Source: Bacteroidota bacterium (GTDB lineage Bacteria > Bacteroidota > Bacteroidia > JABEUT01). From it: a stretch of DNA of 64,000 nucleotides. Below are positions 10,791 to 19,923 of this stretch, one piece after another; within the stretch, counting starts at the first letter, position 1; each line of letters begins with the position of its first letter. The notes beneath the pieces are model-generated. The model saw nothing but the letters and a program-made list of their open reading frames with translations. It was not told the origin of the DNA and ran no database searches. Location of the stretch: assembly GCA_013288345.1 (NCBI GenBank), contig JABDCA010000011.1:1-64000 (forward strand). The letters are read 5' to 3'. The position numbers were made by a program, and so were the translations under genes.

Positions 10791-11903
10791 ATGAAAAACG
10801 CAAAATTCCTTCTATACCCATTTTCCTTCTTCTACCAGATGATTGTTTTTGTTCGCAATATAATGTTCGATTCGGGCATTCTGCGTTCGCAAAAATTTCC
10901 GATATGGACTATTTCAGTAGGTAACTTATCGGTTGGTGGAACAGGGAAATCTCCACATATAGAATACCTGATACGTTTACTGGGTAGTTTATCATCGTAT
11001 AAAAACTTGCATATTACTCCCGAACATACTGCTATACTCAGCAGAGGATATGGACGTAATACATCAGGCTATTTATTGGCAAGCGAGAATTCTACTGCAC
11101 AGGAAATTGGCGACGAGCCTATGCAAATGCGTATGAAATTCAAGGATGTGCATATTGCCGTTGATGAAAAGCGTGCACATGGTATTAAGAAGCTACTGGA
11201 GATGAACAAGGATATTAACCTTGTGCTTTTAGATGATGCTTACCAGCATCGTTATGTAAAGCCATCTTTGTCTATTCTACTTACCAACTTCTACCAGCCG
11301 TTCTACGAAGATAGCATGATGCCTTTCGGCACTTTGAGAGAACCGGTAGGTGGGTATAGGCGTGCTGATATAATAATTGTTACCCGGACACCGCATGATA
11401 TTCTGGATGTGGAGAGGAAGATGATAATGAAGAAAATAAACCCTTTCCCGCATCAAAAAGTATTTTTCTCTAGTGTGGTTTACCATGATATGACCCCTGT
11501 TTATGATGTTGCATTGCTTGATAGGAAGGTGACTAAGGATACTTCAATTGTTCTATTGACAGGTATTGCCAATGCCAATGACTTTAGAAAACATTTGCAA
11601 AAGAATGCGAAGGAAGTTGTACATATCAGTTACCCCGATCATCACTGGTATTCATTGGTGGAGATAATGAAAATGGTAGATATATTTAATAATCTATCGA
11701 ACCCAGATAAGATTATAGTTACTACCGAGAAAGATGCTGCACGCCTTCATCAATCATCTATACGTGAGCAACTTGAAAAATTGCCAGTATTCTATACTCC
11801 CATACAAGTAAAGGTAAAAGACGAAGATGCATTTGAGGCAGATATTGTAAGGCAATTGGGTTCTTACCAATTGTATAAGCCAATTCAAAAAATAAAAGTC
11901 TAG
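10791..11903 (+). CDS. lpxK: Tetraacyldisaccharide 4'-kinase
   Basis: ISVGNLSVGGTGKSPHIEYLIRLL, ILSRGYGR, LLDDAYQHR. Confidence 0.93.
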   Translation: MKNAKFLLYPFSFFYQMIVFVRNIMFDSGILRSQKFPIWTISVGNLSVGGTGKSPHIEYLIRLLGSLSSYKNLHITPEHTAILSRGYGRNTSGYLLASENSTAQEIGDEPMQMRMKFKDVHIAVDEKRAHGIKKLLEMNKDINLVLLDDAYQHRYVKPSLSILLTNFYQPFYEDSMMPFGTLREPVGGYRRADIIIVTRTPHDILDVERKMIMKKINPFPHQKVFFSSVVYHDMTPVYDVALLDRKVTKDTSIVLLTGIANANDFRKHLQKNAKEVVHISYPDHHWYSLVEIMKMVDIFNNLSNPDKIIVTTEKDAARLHQSSIREQLEKLPVFYTPIQVKVKDEDAFEADIVRQLGSYQLYKPIQKIKV

Positions 11904-11909
11904 GACGAT

Positions 11910-12788
11910 TTAAAGATATCTTCGCTTATACCCGTTAAGGGTATTCATAAGCAGAGAAGCAATGGTCATAGGTCCGACACCACCGGGAACAGGAGTAATA
12001 AAACTGCATTTAGGAGCCACTTCATCAAACTTTACATCACCGGCGATTCTGTAACCGTTTTTCTTTGTTGCATCAGGTACACGGGTAATACCAACATCTA
12101 TAACCACTGCTCCATCCTTAACCATGTCAGCAGTAACACTTTCTACCTGGCCCGTAGCTACAATAAGTATATCTGCTTGTAGGGTATGTTTTTTTGTGTC
12201 TACTGTTTTGCTATGGCATATAGTTACAGTGCAGTTGCCCGGCTGTGTATTGCGCAACATTAATAGGCTCATAGGCAAGCCAACAATATGACTTCGGCCT
12301 AAAACCACACAATGTTTACCCACAGTAAGTATTTTGTATCTGTCTAATAATTGTATAACGCCATACGGGGTTGCTGGCAGATAAGCTGGCATGTTCAACG
12401 CCATTCTGCCTACATTCTCCGGATGAAAGCCGTCCACATCTTTATCTGGAGAAATAGCATTGATCACATTACTATCTGAAATATGTTTTGGCAAAGGAGA
12501 CTGGACAATAAACCCATCAAGGCTTGTATCGTCATTCAGTTTTTTAATCTCTTTAAGTAATGCCGTCTCATCAATGGTATCTGGCAATTTAACAAGTGAA
12601 GATTTGAATCCAACCCTTTCACATGCTTTTATTTTGCTACCCACATACGTTTCACTCGCAGGATTATTTCCAACTAAAACCACAGCAAGGTGTGGAGCAC
12701 GTTTTCCTTGTGCAATAATCTTATCGACCTCAACTTTTATCTCGTCTAATATTTCTTCGGAAACCTTTTTCCCTTCCAGTAATTGCAT
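11910..12788 (-). CDS. folD: Methylenetetrahydrofolate dehydrogenase/cyclohydrolase
   Basis: YVGSKIKACERVGF, DGFIVQSPLPKHI, GRSHIVGLPMSLLM, PVPGGVGPMTIA. Confidence 0.96.
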   Translation of the reverse strand: MQLLEGKKVSEEILDEIKVEVDKIIAQGKRAPHLAVVLVGNNPASETYVGSKIKACERVGFKSSLVKLPDTIDETALLKEIKKLNDDTSLDGFIVQSPLPKHISDSNVINAISPDKDVDGFHPENVGRMALNMPAYLPATPYGVIQLLDRYKILTVGKHCVVLGRSHIVGLPMSLLMLRNTQPGNCTVTICHSKTVDTKKHTLQADILIVATGQVESVTADMVKDGAVVIDVGITRVPDATKKNGYRIAGDVKFDEVAPKCSFITPVPGGVGPMTIASLLMNTLNGYKRRYL

Positions 12789-12802
12789 GTGTACTTTATG
12801 TT

Positions 12803-14146
12803 TTATCTTCCGCCGCCCGGCATTTTACCCATCATTTTCATCATTCCTGCCATGGCGCTCTTGTTATTCATAAGCTTCATCATCTTATGCATATCTTCAA
12901 ATTGCTTAATAAGGCGATTCACTTCCTGTATATTGGTGCCACTGCCTATGGCAATTCTTTTTTTACGGTTACCGTTCAATACTTCAGGATGTGATCTTTC
13001 CTGTGGCGTCATGGACTGTATAATAGCCTCAATATGCTTAAACGATTTCTCATCAATATCGGCATCTTTTACAGCGTTTCCCATCCCAGGCAACATTGAT
13101 GCAATGTCTTTTATGTTTCCCATCTTCTTTATCTGTTGAAGTTGGCTAAGGAAATCGTTATAGTCGAATTGGTTTTTAGCAAGTTTGCGTTGTAGCTTTT
13201 TAGTCTCTACCTCATCAAATTGCTCCTGGGCCTTTTCTACAAGCGATACAATATCGCCCATACCCAGTATCCTGTCGGCCATACGTGTAGGGTAAAACAC
13301 ATCCATTGCATCAGCCTTTTCGCCTGTACCTACAAACTTAATTGGCTTATTTACAACAGAACGGATAGATAAAGCAGCACCACCTCGTGTATCGCCATCC
13401 ATTTTGGTAAGCACTACGCCATCAAAGTCAAGTTTGTCGTTAAAGGCTTTTGCCGTATTCACAGCATCTTGCCCTGTCATAGCATCTACAACGAACAATA
13501 TCTCCTGAGGATTGAGTGCCTTTTTTAGTTCAGCAATCTCATTCATCATCTGCTCATCAACAGCAAGGCGGCCCGCAGTATCTATAATTACTACTGTATT
13601 TTCGTTTATCTGAGCTTGTTTAAGTGCAGCCCTGGCAATATTAACAGGCTTCTTTTCATTTTCATCCGAGAATACTTCAACTCCTAATTGTTCGCCAAGT
13701 GTTCTTAATTGCTGTATAGCAGCAGGGCGATAAACGTCGCAGGCTACAAGCAATGGTTTTTTACCCTTTTTGTTTTTAAAATAATTGGCAAGCTTGGCCG
13801 AAAAAGTTGTTTTACCAGAACCTTGCAACCCCGACATTAATATAATGGTTGGATTTGCAGTAAGTGGTATAGTGCTTTCGCCACCTCCCATAAGTGCTGT
13901 AAGCTCTTCATGGGTGATCTTTACCATTAGTTGTCCTGGCGATACTGCTGTTAGTACGCTTCTGCCTAGGGCTTTTTCCTTTACTGTGTCGGTAAATTCC
14001 TTGGCTATTTTGTAGTTAACGTCAGCATCAATAAGTGCTTTACGTATTTCTTTAAGGGTTTCAGATACGTTTACCTCGGTAATCGTTCCTTGTCCTTTGA
14101 GCATTTTAAATGCCCGGTCTAATTTCTCTGTAAGACTGTCAAACAT
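12803..14146 (-). CDS. ffh: Signal recognition particle protein
   Basis: MFDSLTEKLDRAFKMLKGQG..., SGLQGSGKTTFSAKLA, DTAGRL, M-rich C-terminus. Start set at Met21 of the ORF because the first 20 aa are encoded partly by an intergenic repeat. Confidence 0.95.
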   Translation of the reverse strand: MFDSLTEKLDRAFKMLKGQGTITEVNVSETLKEIRKALIDADVNYKIAKEFTDTVKEKALGRSVLTAVSPGQLMVKITHEELTALMGGGESTIPLTANPTIILMSGLQGSGKTTFSAKLANYFKNKKGKKPLLVACDVYRPAAIQQLRTLGEQLGVEVFSDENEKKPVNIARAALKQAQINENTVVIIDTAGRLAVDEQMMNEIAELKKALNPQEILFVVDAMTGQDAVNTAKAFNDKLDFDGVVLTKMDGDTRGGAALSIRSVVNKPIKFVGTGEKADAMDVFYPTRMADRILGMGDIVSLVEKAQEQFDEVETKKLQRKLAKNQFDYNDFLSQLQQIKKMGNIKDIASMLPGMGNAVKDADIDEKSFKHIEAIIQSMTPQERSHPEVLNGNRKKRIAIGSGTNIQEVNRLIKQFEDMHKMMKLMNNKSAMAGMMKMMGKMPGGGR

Positions 14147-14180
14147 AGGTGATAAAATAGAGATGCAAAGGTAATAAAAA

Positions 14181-14280
14181 AGCAGCCCCATCCCAGCCTT
14201 CCCCATTAGGGAAGGAGAGTATAAAAGTGTTAATAGTTAAGTCCTCCCTTATGGGGAGGATTTAGGTGGGGCTTGGGTTT
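14181..14280. repeat. Long imperfect inverted repeat between ffh and pyrB
   Basis: agcagccccatcccagccttccccattagggaagga ... tcctcccttatggggaggatttaggtggggcttggg, ~35-nt arms. Confidence 0.75.
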
Positions 14281-15209
14281 TACTCCTGCTTTGCAGCAAG
14301 CAGGTAAAGCACCGCCATACGAATAGCCACGCCATTTTCAACCTGGTCGAGGATGATTGACTGTGATGAATCAGCTACATCGCTTGTTATTTCCACACCA
14401 CGATTTATTGGGCCTGGGTGCATTATTGTTATTTGTTTATCCAGTGAATCGAGGCGTTCTTTGTTCAGGCCATATTGCATGGTATACTCTCGCAAAGAAG
14501 GGAAGTATTTTATATCCTGGCGTTCCATTTGTATGCGTAGCATATTAGCAACATCGCACCAGGCAAGAGCTTTCATTAGGTCGTATTCAACTTTTACACC
14601 AAGCGATTCAATATGCTTGGGTATTAGAGTAGGTGGACCGCAAACAACCACTTCAGCTCCTAGTTTTTGAAGGCAGAAAATGTTTGAAAGTGCTACACGT
14701 GAGTGTAGGATGTCTCCGACGATGGCGACTTTCTTCCCTTTTACTTCCCCGTACTTTTCGCGTATAGAGTAGGCATCGAGTAAAGCTTGTGTAGGATGTT
14801 CATGAGTACCATCCCCTGCATTTACTATAATAGAGTCCACGTGTTTAGCCAGAAAGCTGCATGCACCCGGGCTTGGATGGCGCATCACAATCATATCTAC
14901 CTTCATGGCAAGTATATTGCTAACCGTATCTATAAGTGTTTCGCCTTTTTTAACTGAGGAAGAGGATGCTGAAAAATTCAGGGTATCTGCACTCAAGCGG
15001 CGTTCTGCCAATTCGAAGGATATACGTGTGCGGGTAGAGTTTTCGAAGAATACGTTGGCAATAGTTACATCGCGGAGTGATGGAACTTTTTTAATGGGCC
15101 GGTTAATGATTTGTTTGAAATTATCGGCAGTAGAAAAAATGAGTTCAATGTCGTTGGCCGTTATATCCTTTATTCCTATTAAGTGTTTTACGCTTAGCGA
15201 CTGATTCAT
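14280..15209 (-). CDS. pyrB: Aspartate carbamoyltransferase catalytic subunit
   Basis: FFENSTRTRISFELAERRL, HPTQALLDAYSI, MHPGPINRGVEI. Confidence 0.96.
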   Translation of the reverse strand: MNQSLSVKHLIGIKDITANDIELIFSTADNFKQIINRPIKKVPSLRDVTIANVFFENSTRTRISFELAERRLSADTLNFSASSSSVKKGETLIDTVSNILAMKVDMIVMRHPSPGACSFLAKHVDSIIVNAGDGTHEHPTQALLDAYSIREKYGEVKGKKVAIVGDILHSRVALSNIFCLQKLGAEVVVCGPPTLIPKHIESLGVKVEYDLMKALAWCDVANMLRIQMERQDIKYFPSLREYTMQYGLNKERLDSLDKQITIMHPGPINRGVEITSDVADSSQSIILDQVENGVAIRMAVLYLLAAKQE

Positions 15210-15221
15210 ATCTGTTTTTTT

Positions 15222-15764
15222 CTAATCGTTCATTATAAGCCAAACTCTGTCATTGCCATCTGTTTCTTTCCATTCAGCTTTCACATTCTGCGATACCCTT
15301 GTATCTATCCTTTTCCCAACATAATCCGGCTGTATTGGCAGGTGACGGCTAAAGCGCCTGTCTATAAGTACCAGCAGTTCTACCTTACGTGGTCTGCCAA
15401 AATCGAGCAGAGCATCTAAGCCTGCGCGTATGGTGCGGCCTGTATAAAGCACATCGTCTATTAATATTACGTTCTTATCTTCTATAATAAAGTTCATGTT
15501 CATTGCGCTGGGCAATACCGGCTGGCGCTTACGGAAGTCATCACGATAAAAAGTAGCATCCAATTCTCCGAAAGGAATGTTTTTGTTTTTGGTAAGGGCG
15601 CTTATTTTTTTGTGAAGCCTGCGGGCAAGATATATACCGCGTGGTTGAAGGCCTATAATAACAGTATCCTTAAAATCGGTATGGTTCTCTAATAGTTGGT
15701 GGCAGAGGCGGTCGAGGGTTATTTCCAGGTCCTGACTCGAAAAGAGTTCTTTTTTCTTCATCAA
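15222..15764 (-). CDS. pyrR: PyrR bifunctional regulator/uracil phosphoribosyltransferase
   Basis: VIGLQPRGIYLARRLH, VILIDDVLYTGRTIRAGLDAL, LIDRRFSRHLPIQPDYVGKRIDT. Confidence 0.93.
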   Translation of the reverse strand: MMKKKELFSSQDLEITLDRLCHQLLENHTDFKDTVIIGLQPRGIYLARRLHKKISALTKNKNIPFGELDATFYRDDFRKRQPVLPSAMNMNFIIEDKNVILIDDVLYTGRTIRAGLDALLDFGRPRKVELLVLIDRRFSRHLPIQPDYVGKRIDTRVSQNVKAEWKETDGNDRVWLIMND

Positions 15765-15783
15765 GGGTTCAAAGATATAAAAA

Positions 15784-15813
15784 AAACGGGTACGTTTTTG
15801 TTCGTACCCGTTT
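15784..15813 (-). terminator. Rho-independent terminator for rpsA
   Basis: AAACGGGTACG-tttttgtt-CGTACCCGTTT, 11-bp stem just downstream of rpsA on the minus strand, U-rich 3' side on the minus strand. Confidence 0.75.
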
Positions 15814-15840
15814 CTTATTTATTGATTGTCTCAATTTAGC

Positions 15841-17679
15841 TTACTTGTTCTCTTCGTCTTCTTTCGCTTTCTTCTCAGATTTTTCCATATCCGATTTCAG
15901 GTTAGCCAACTCTCCTAAGTCTCCTAAGGTGGTCTTTTCCATAGAACTCCTTATTTTCTTAACTGAGCTGCGTGCATCCTGAGCGTCAGCCCTTCTGCCA
16001 GCAGATTTTTGGTTCTTATCTTCGGTAATGGTATCTTCTTTGATTCTTGAATGAGAAACAATGATCTTCTTCGATTCTTTGTTGAACTCGATCACTTTAA
16101 AGTCTAATACCTCTTCTAACTTAGCTGGAGTACCATTTTCCTTAATAAGGTGCTTTGCAGGTGCAAAACCTTCAACACCATAAGGAAGCATAATGGTAGC
16201 GCCCTTGTCTGTCATATTGGTAATAGTTCCTTTGTGAATAGAATCGAGTGTAAAGATAGTTTCGAATGTATCCCATGGATTTTCTTCCAGTTGTTTGTGG
16301 CCGAGGCTCAATCTCCTGCTTTCCACATTCACTTCCAATACCGATACGTCCACTTTATCTCCAATCTTGGTAAATTCAGAAGGATGCTTGATCTTCTTGG
16401 TCCATGAAAGGTCGCTGATGTGGATAAGTCCGTCAATACCTTCAGCCAATTCAACAAATACGCCGAAGTTGGTAAAGTTGCGAACGGTTCCTACATGCTT
16501 AGAACCCTTAGGGAACCTGTCAAGAATATTAGCCCAAGGATCCGGAGCAGCTTGCTTGATACCAAGTGTCATTTTCCTTTCTTCCCTGTTAAGTGTAAGT
16601 ACTACAGCTTCTGCTTCGTCGCCTACTTTAAAGAAGTCGTGTGCGGTACGCAGGTGCTGGCTCCATGACATTTCAGATACGTGAATAAGGCCTTCTACAC
16701 CAGGAGCAATTTCAATAAATGCACCGTAGTCAGCTACAACCACAATCTTGCCTTTTACTTTGTCGCCCACTTTAAGGTCGGCGCTAAGTGAATCCCAAGG
16801 ATGTGCGCTAAGCTGTTTCAAGCCAAGTTGAATACGTTTCTTTTCGTTGTCAAAGTCAAGAATTACAACATGTATCTTGTCTCCTAATTTCACAACCTCT
16901 TCAGGGTGTGTAATACGGAACCACGAAAGGTCGGTAATGTGTATAAGTCCATCTACGCCGCCAAGGTCAATAAACACACCGTATGAGGTAATGTTCTTAA
17001 CGGTACCTTCCAGTACCTGACCTTTTTCAAGCTTAGATATGATCTCTTGTTTTTGTTGTTCAATTTCAGCTTCGATAAGCGCTTTATGAGATACAACCAC
17101 GTTTTTAAATTCAGGGTTGATCTTAACAACCTTAAATTCCATGGTCTTGTTTACATAAGCATCGTAATCCCTAACAGGCTTAACATCAATTTGTGAGCCT
17201 GGTAAGAAAGCTTCCATTCCAAATACGTCAACAATAAGTCCGCCTTTGGTACGGCATTTAACAAAGCCTTTAATAATTTCGTTGGTAGCAAGGGCTTCGT
17301 TAACTCTTTCCCAAGCGCGTACGAAACGTGCTTTCTTATGAGAAAGAACGAGCTGGCCATTCTTGTCTTCTTGTTTTTCTACGTATACTTCTACCTTATC
17401 ACCAATTTTCAGGTCAGGATTGTACCTGAACTCTGTAATAGGTATAGCGCCTTCCGACTTGTAGTTGATGTTTACAACTATGTCTTTAATGGTTTTGTCA
17501 ACCACAACACCCTCCAATACCTGGTGTTCGCTAATAGAGGTTAATGTTTTTTCGTAAGCAGATGATAATCTGTCGCGTTCAGCGGCAGAGTAGTTGTCTT
17601 GCTTTTTTCCAATGGTGTCCCAGTTAATTTCCTGGATTTCAGGAGCGGGAGCAATAGGGACTTCAGTTTCTGTTGTCAT
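15841..17679 (-). CDS. rpsA: 30S ribosomal protein S1
   Basis: Multiple S1 domains: GTVKNITSYGVFIDLGGVDGLIHITDLSW, GKIVVVADYGAFIEIAPGVEGLIHVSEMSW. Confidence 0.96.
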   Translation of the reverse strand: MTTETEVPIAPAPEIQEINWDTIGKKQDNYSAAERDRLSSAYEKTLTSISEHQVLEGVVVDKTIKDIVVNINYKSEGAIPITEFRYNPDLKIGDKVEVYVEKQEDKNGQLVLSHKKARFVRAWERVNEALATNEIIKGFVKCRTKGGLIVDVFGMEAFLPGSQIDVKPVRDYDAYVNKTMEFKVVKINPEFKNVVVSHKALIEAEIEQQKQEIISKLEKGQVLEGTVKNITSYGVFIDLGGVDGLIHITDLSWFRITHPEEVVKLGDKIHVVILDFDNEKKRIQLGLKQLSAHPWDSLSADLKVGDKVKGKIVVVADYGAFIEIAPGVEGLIHVSEMSWSQHLRTAHDFFKVGDEAEAVVLTLNREERKMTLGIKQAAPDPWANILDRFPKGSKHVGTVRNFTNFGVFVELAEGIDGLIHISDLSWTKKIKHPSEFTKIGDKVDVSVLEVNVESRRLSLGHKQLEENPWDTFETIFTLDSIHKGTITNMTDKGATIMLPYGVEGFAPAKHLIKENGTPAKLEEVLDFKVIEFNKESKKIIVSHSRIKEDTITEDKNQKSAGRRADAQDARSSVKKIRSSMEKTTLGDLGELANLKSDMEKSEKKAKEDEENK

Positions 17680-17850
17680 TTTGTTTAGTCGCGAAGCGTA
17701 CTCGGTACTGCTTCAACGGTTGTTCCTGAGTTTCGGCTCATCAGGATGGTTAGTATTAACTGCTGCCGTGCAGTTTCCTTTTTTATAAGGGGTGCAAAGG
17801 TAGTAAATAATTCGAAACACAATACAAATGGGAGTAAAATGCTTAAGGTA

Positions 17851-17957
17851 GCCACAGATTCACAGATTATTACTATTGATAAATAGCATAGCTATTTATC
17901 ATCTGTGACCTTGAAAGTTCGTTAATTATATGAATAAATCATCTGTGAATCTGTGGC
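17851..17957. repeat. Nested palindromic element: 17-bp outer inverted repeat with an inner 10-bp hairpin
   Basis: gccacagattcacagat (17851-17867) / atctgtgaatctgtggc (17941-17957); GATAAATAGC-ATA-GCTATTTATC (17878-17900). Confidence 0.8.
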
Positions 17958-18118
17958 AAATGTCTCCACTTGTTAGGTAAAGGCAAAATAACACCATTTA
18001 CTCAATAGGGGATGTTAAGTACTCATTATGGTTAGTAAATATCAGCTCTGTTTCGGTAATTCGTATGCAGATTATCAGCGCATAAGCGCATGAAAGATAA
18101 AGTCCCGCCACGTCAGAA

Positions 18119-18150
18119 AAAGGCCCCGCATTTTAGCGGGGCTTTTTTAT
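18119..18150. terminator. Strong, potentially bidirectional intrinsic terminator without an assigned upstream gene
   Basis: aaaaaggccccgcattttagcggggctttttta in the divergent rpsA/AONS-family spacer. Confidence 0.7.
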
Positions 18151-18180
18151 TTAGTGTGGCTAAATATTAATCCATTTTCA

Positions 18181-18188
18181 TACATTTG
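18181..18188 (+). promoter_or_regulatory. Bacteroidota -7 element TACATTTG upstream of the SPT-like gene
   Basis: Exact TAnnTTTG match 25 nt before the ATG; no clear -33 TTTG seen. Confidence 0.35.
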
Positions 18189-18213
18189 CGCCTTACTAAA
18201 TTCATAATAAAGC

Positions 18214-19461
18214 ATGAAAGACCTATTTGACAAGCTTAAAGAACGTCGCGGCCCCTTAGGGCAATACTCAAAACAAACACATGGCTATTTTATGTTCCCG
18301 AAACTGGAAGGTGAAATAGGCAGTCATATGAACTTTAGGGGTAAAAGAGTACTTACCTGGAGTTTGAATAACTACTTGGGGTTGGCTAACCATCCTGAGG
18401 TAAGGAAGACCGATGCTGAAGCTGCTGCCAAATATGGTATGGCGCTGCCAATGGGTGCACGTATGATGTCTGGCGATTCAAACTTTCACCAGCAATTAGA
18501 GACTGAGCTTGCTGCATTTGTTAAAAAGGAAGATGCTGTATTGGTAAATTTTGGTTATCAGGGTATGGTTTCGGCTATCGATTGCCTGGTTGACCGCCAT
18601 GATGTAATAGTATACGATGCTGAATCGCATGCATGTATTGTAGATGGCGTAAGATTGCATATGGGCAAGCGTTTTGCATACAACCATAACGATATGGAAA
18701 GCCTCGAAAAGCAATTGCAACGTGCTGAGGTTTTAGTAAAAGATACCGATGGTTCTATACTTGTTATTACTGAGGGTGTATTTGGTATGTCGGGCAAAAT
18801 GGGTAAGATTAAAGAGATAGTAGAGTTAAAGAAGAAATATACATTCCGTTTGTTTGTTGACGATGCACATGGTATTGGTACTATGGGCAAAACCGGCGGT
18901 GGAACAGGTGAAGAACAAGATTGCCAGGATGGTATTGATATATACTTTGGCACTTTTGCCAAATCGTTTGCACTTATTGGCGGGTTTTTAGCCGGTACCG
19001 AGAACATGGTTGAATACCTCCGCTACAATATGCGCTCGCAGATATTTGCCAAGTCAATGCCAATGCCAATAGTAATAGGTGCTTTAAAGCGCCTTGAGCT
19101 TATGCGCAAATCACCTGAACTAAAGACCAAGCTTTGGACCATTGTAAAAGCATTGGGTAAAGGCCTTGCCGATGTGGGTATAAACACAGGCGGTACACAA
19201 AGCCCGGTTACTCCTGTATATCTTAATGGTACAGTGCCTGAGGCTACCAACATTACTTTCGACCTGCGTGAGAACTATGGTATATTCTGCTCTATAGTAG
19301 TGTACCCTGTGGTACCTAAGGGTATTATATTGTTAAGGCTTATACCTACTGCAGAGCATACTTTAGAAGATGTAACTTATACTGTTAAGGCCTTCGCTGA
19401 AGTAAATAAAAAACTGAAAGAGGGACAATATTCGGCCGAAAAAATGGCTGTAATTAACTGA
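18214..19461 (+). CDS. Alpha-oxoamine synthase family PLP acyltransferase (serine palmitoyltransferase/cysteate acyltransferase-like)
   Basis: LTWSLNNYLGLANHPEVRK, FVDDAHGIGTMGKTGGGTGE, FGTFAKSFALIGGF with PLP lysine; family clear, substrate not resolvable by eye. Confidence 0.85.
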   Translation: MKDLFDKLKERRGPLGQYSKQTHGYFMFPKLEGEIGSHMNFRGKRVLTWSLNNYLGLANHPEVRKTDAEAAAKYGMALPMGARMMSGDSNFHQQLETELAAFVKKEDAVLVNFGYQGMVSAIDCLVDRHDVIVYDAESHACIVDGVRLHMGKRFAYNHNDMESLEKQLQRAEVLVKDTDGSILVITEGVFGMSGKMGKIKEIVELKKKYTFRLFVDDAHGIGTMGKTGGGTGEEQDCQDGIDIYFGTFAKSFALIGGFLAGTENMVEYLRYNMRSQIFAKSMPMPIVIGALKRLELMRKSPELKTKLWTIVKALGKGLADVGINTGGTQSPVTPVYLNGTVPEATNITFDLRENYGIFCSIVVYPVVPKGIILLRLIPTAEHTLEDVTYTVKAFAEVNKKLKEGQYSAEKMAVIN

Positions 19462-19481
19462 TAATTAGTTTGTTATGAATA

Positions 19482-19515
19482 AGCCCTGTAGCGCATGCTA
19501 CAGGGCTTTTCCTTT
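19482..19515 (+). terminator. Intrinsic terminator after the SPT-like gene
   Basis: AGCCCTGTAGC-gcat-GCTACAGGGCT followed by TTTTCCTTTTT. Confidence 0.85.
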
Positions 19516-19559
19516 TTAACCCATCAACCAACGAACAATAGGGGATCATAAAGGAATTA

Positions 19560-19829
19560 TTATCTCCAGTATCCGCCAAACCACATACGGCGGTGCCACC
19601 TGTTCCACCCCCAATAGCCGGGTACCCATACACGGCCGTAGTAATAAGGATTATATGCTACACATGGCCTTGGAGGGCAGTAGTATGCATGCGGGCCGCA
19701 ATATCCACCGCGGTAAGCATATCCACCATGGTATCCATATCCGCCTCGGTAATATCCACCCCGGGCATCCGATCTTCCTGCAAAGCCTACCAGGAAGCCG
19801 ATAGCTAATATTACAATGTACTTTTTCAT
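19560..19829 (-). CDS. Small secreted Gly/Tyr-rich protein
   Basis: Signal peptide then GGYYRGGYGYHGGYAYRGGYCGPHAYYCPP...VWVPGYWGWNRWHRRMWFGGYWR. Confidence 0.6.
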   Translation of the reverse strand: MKKYIVILAIGFLVGFAGRSDARGGYYRGGYGYHGGYAYRGGYCGPHAYYCPPRPCVAYNPYYYGRVWVPGYWGWNRWHRRMWFGGYWR

Positions 19830-19923
19830 GACAGTTTTGTTTTGGTTACAACTTTAAGACTGTATGAGGTGGAATGGGTTTAAAGAACTGTAAAAATGAA
19901 TGGTTAAAATTTGTTAACAGGTA

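Noticed and set aside
14353-14670. Opposite-strand ORFs inside pyrB, ffh, rpsA, atpD, hybrid kinase and others (e.g. 48726..49439, 53176..53790)
   Set aside because: They are antisense shadows of strongly conserved genes, with low-complexity Ser/Ile/Phe-rich translations and no family motifs.
18214-19461. Assigning the AONS-family gene specifically as spt or as a sulfonolipid cysteate acyltransferase
   Set aside because: Fold and PLP lysine are clear, but serine vs cysteate specificity cannot be decided without phylogeny or active-site modelling.
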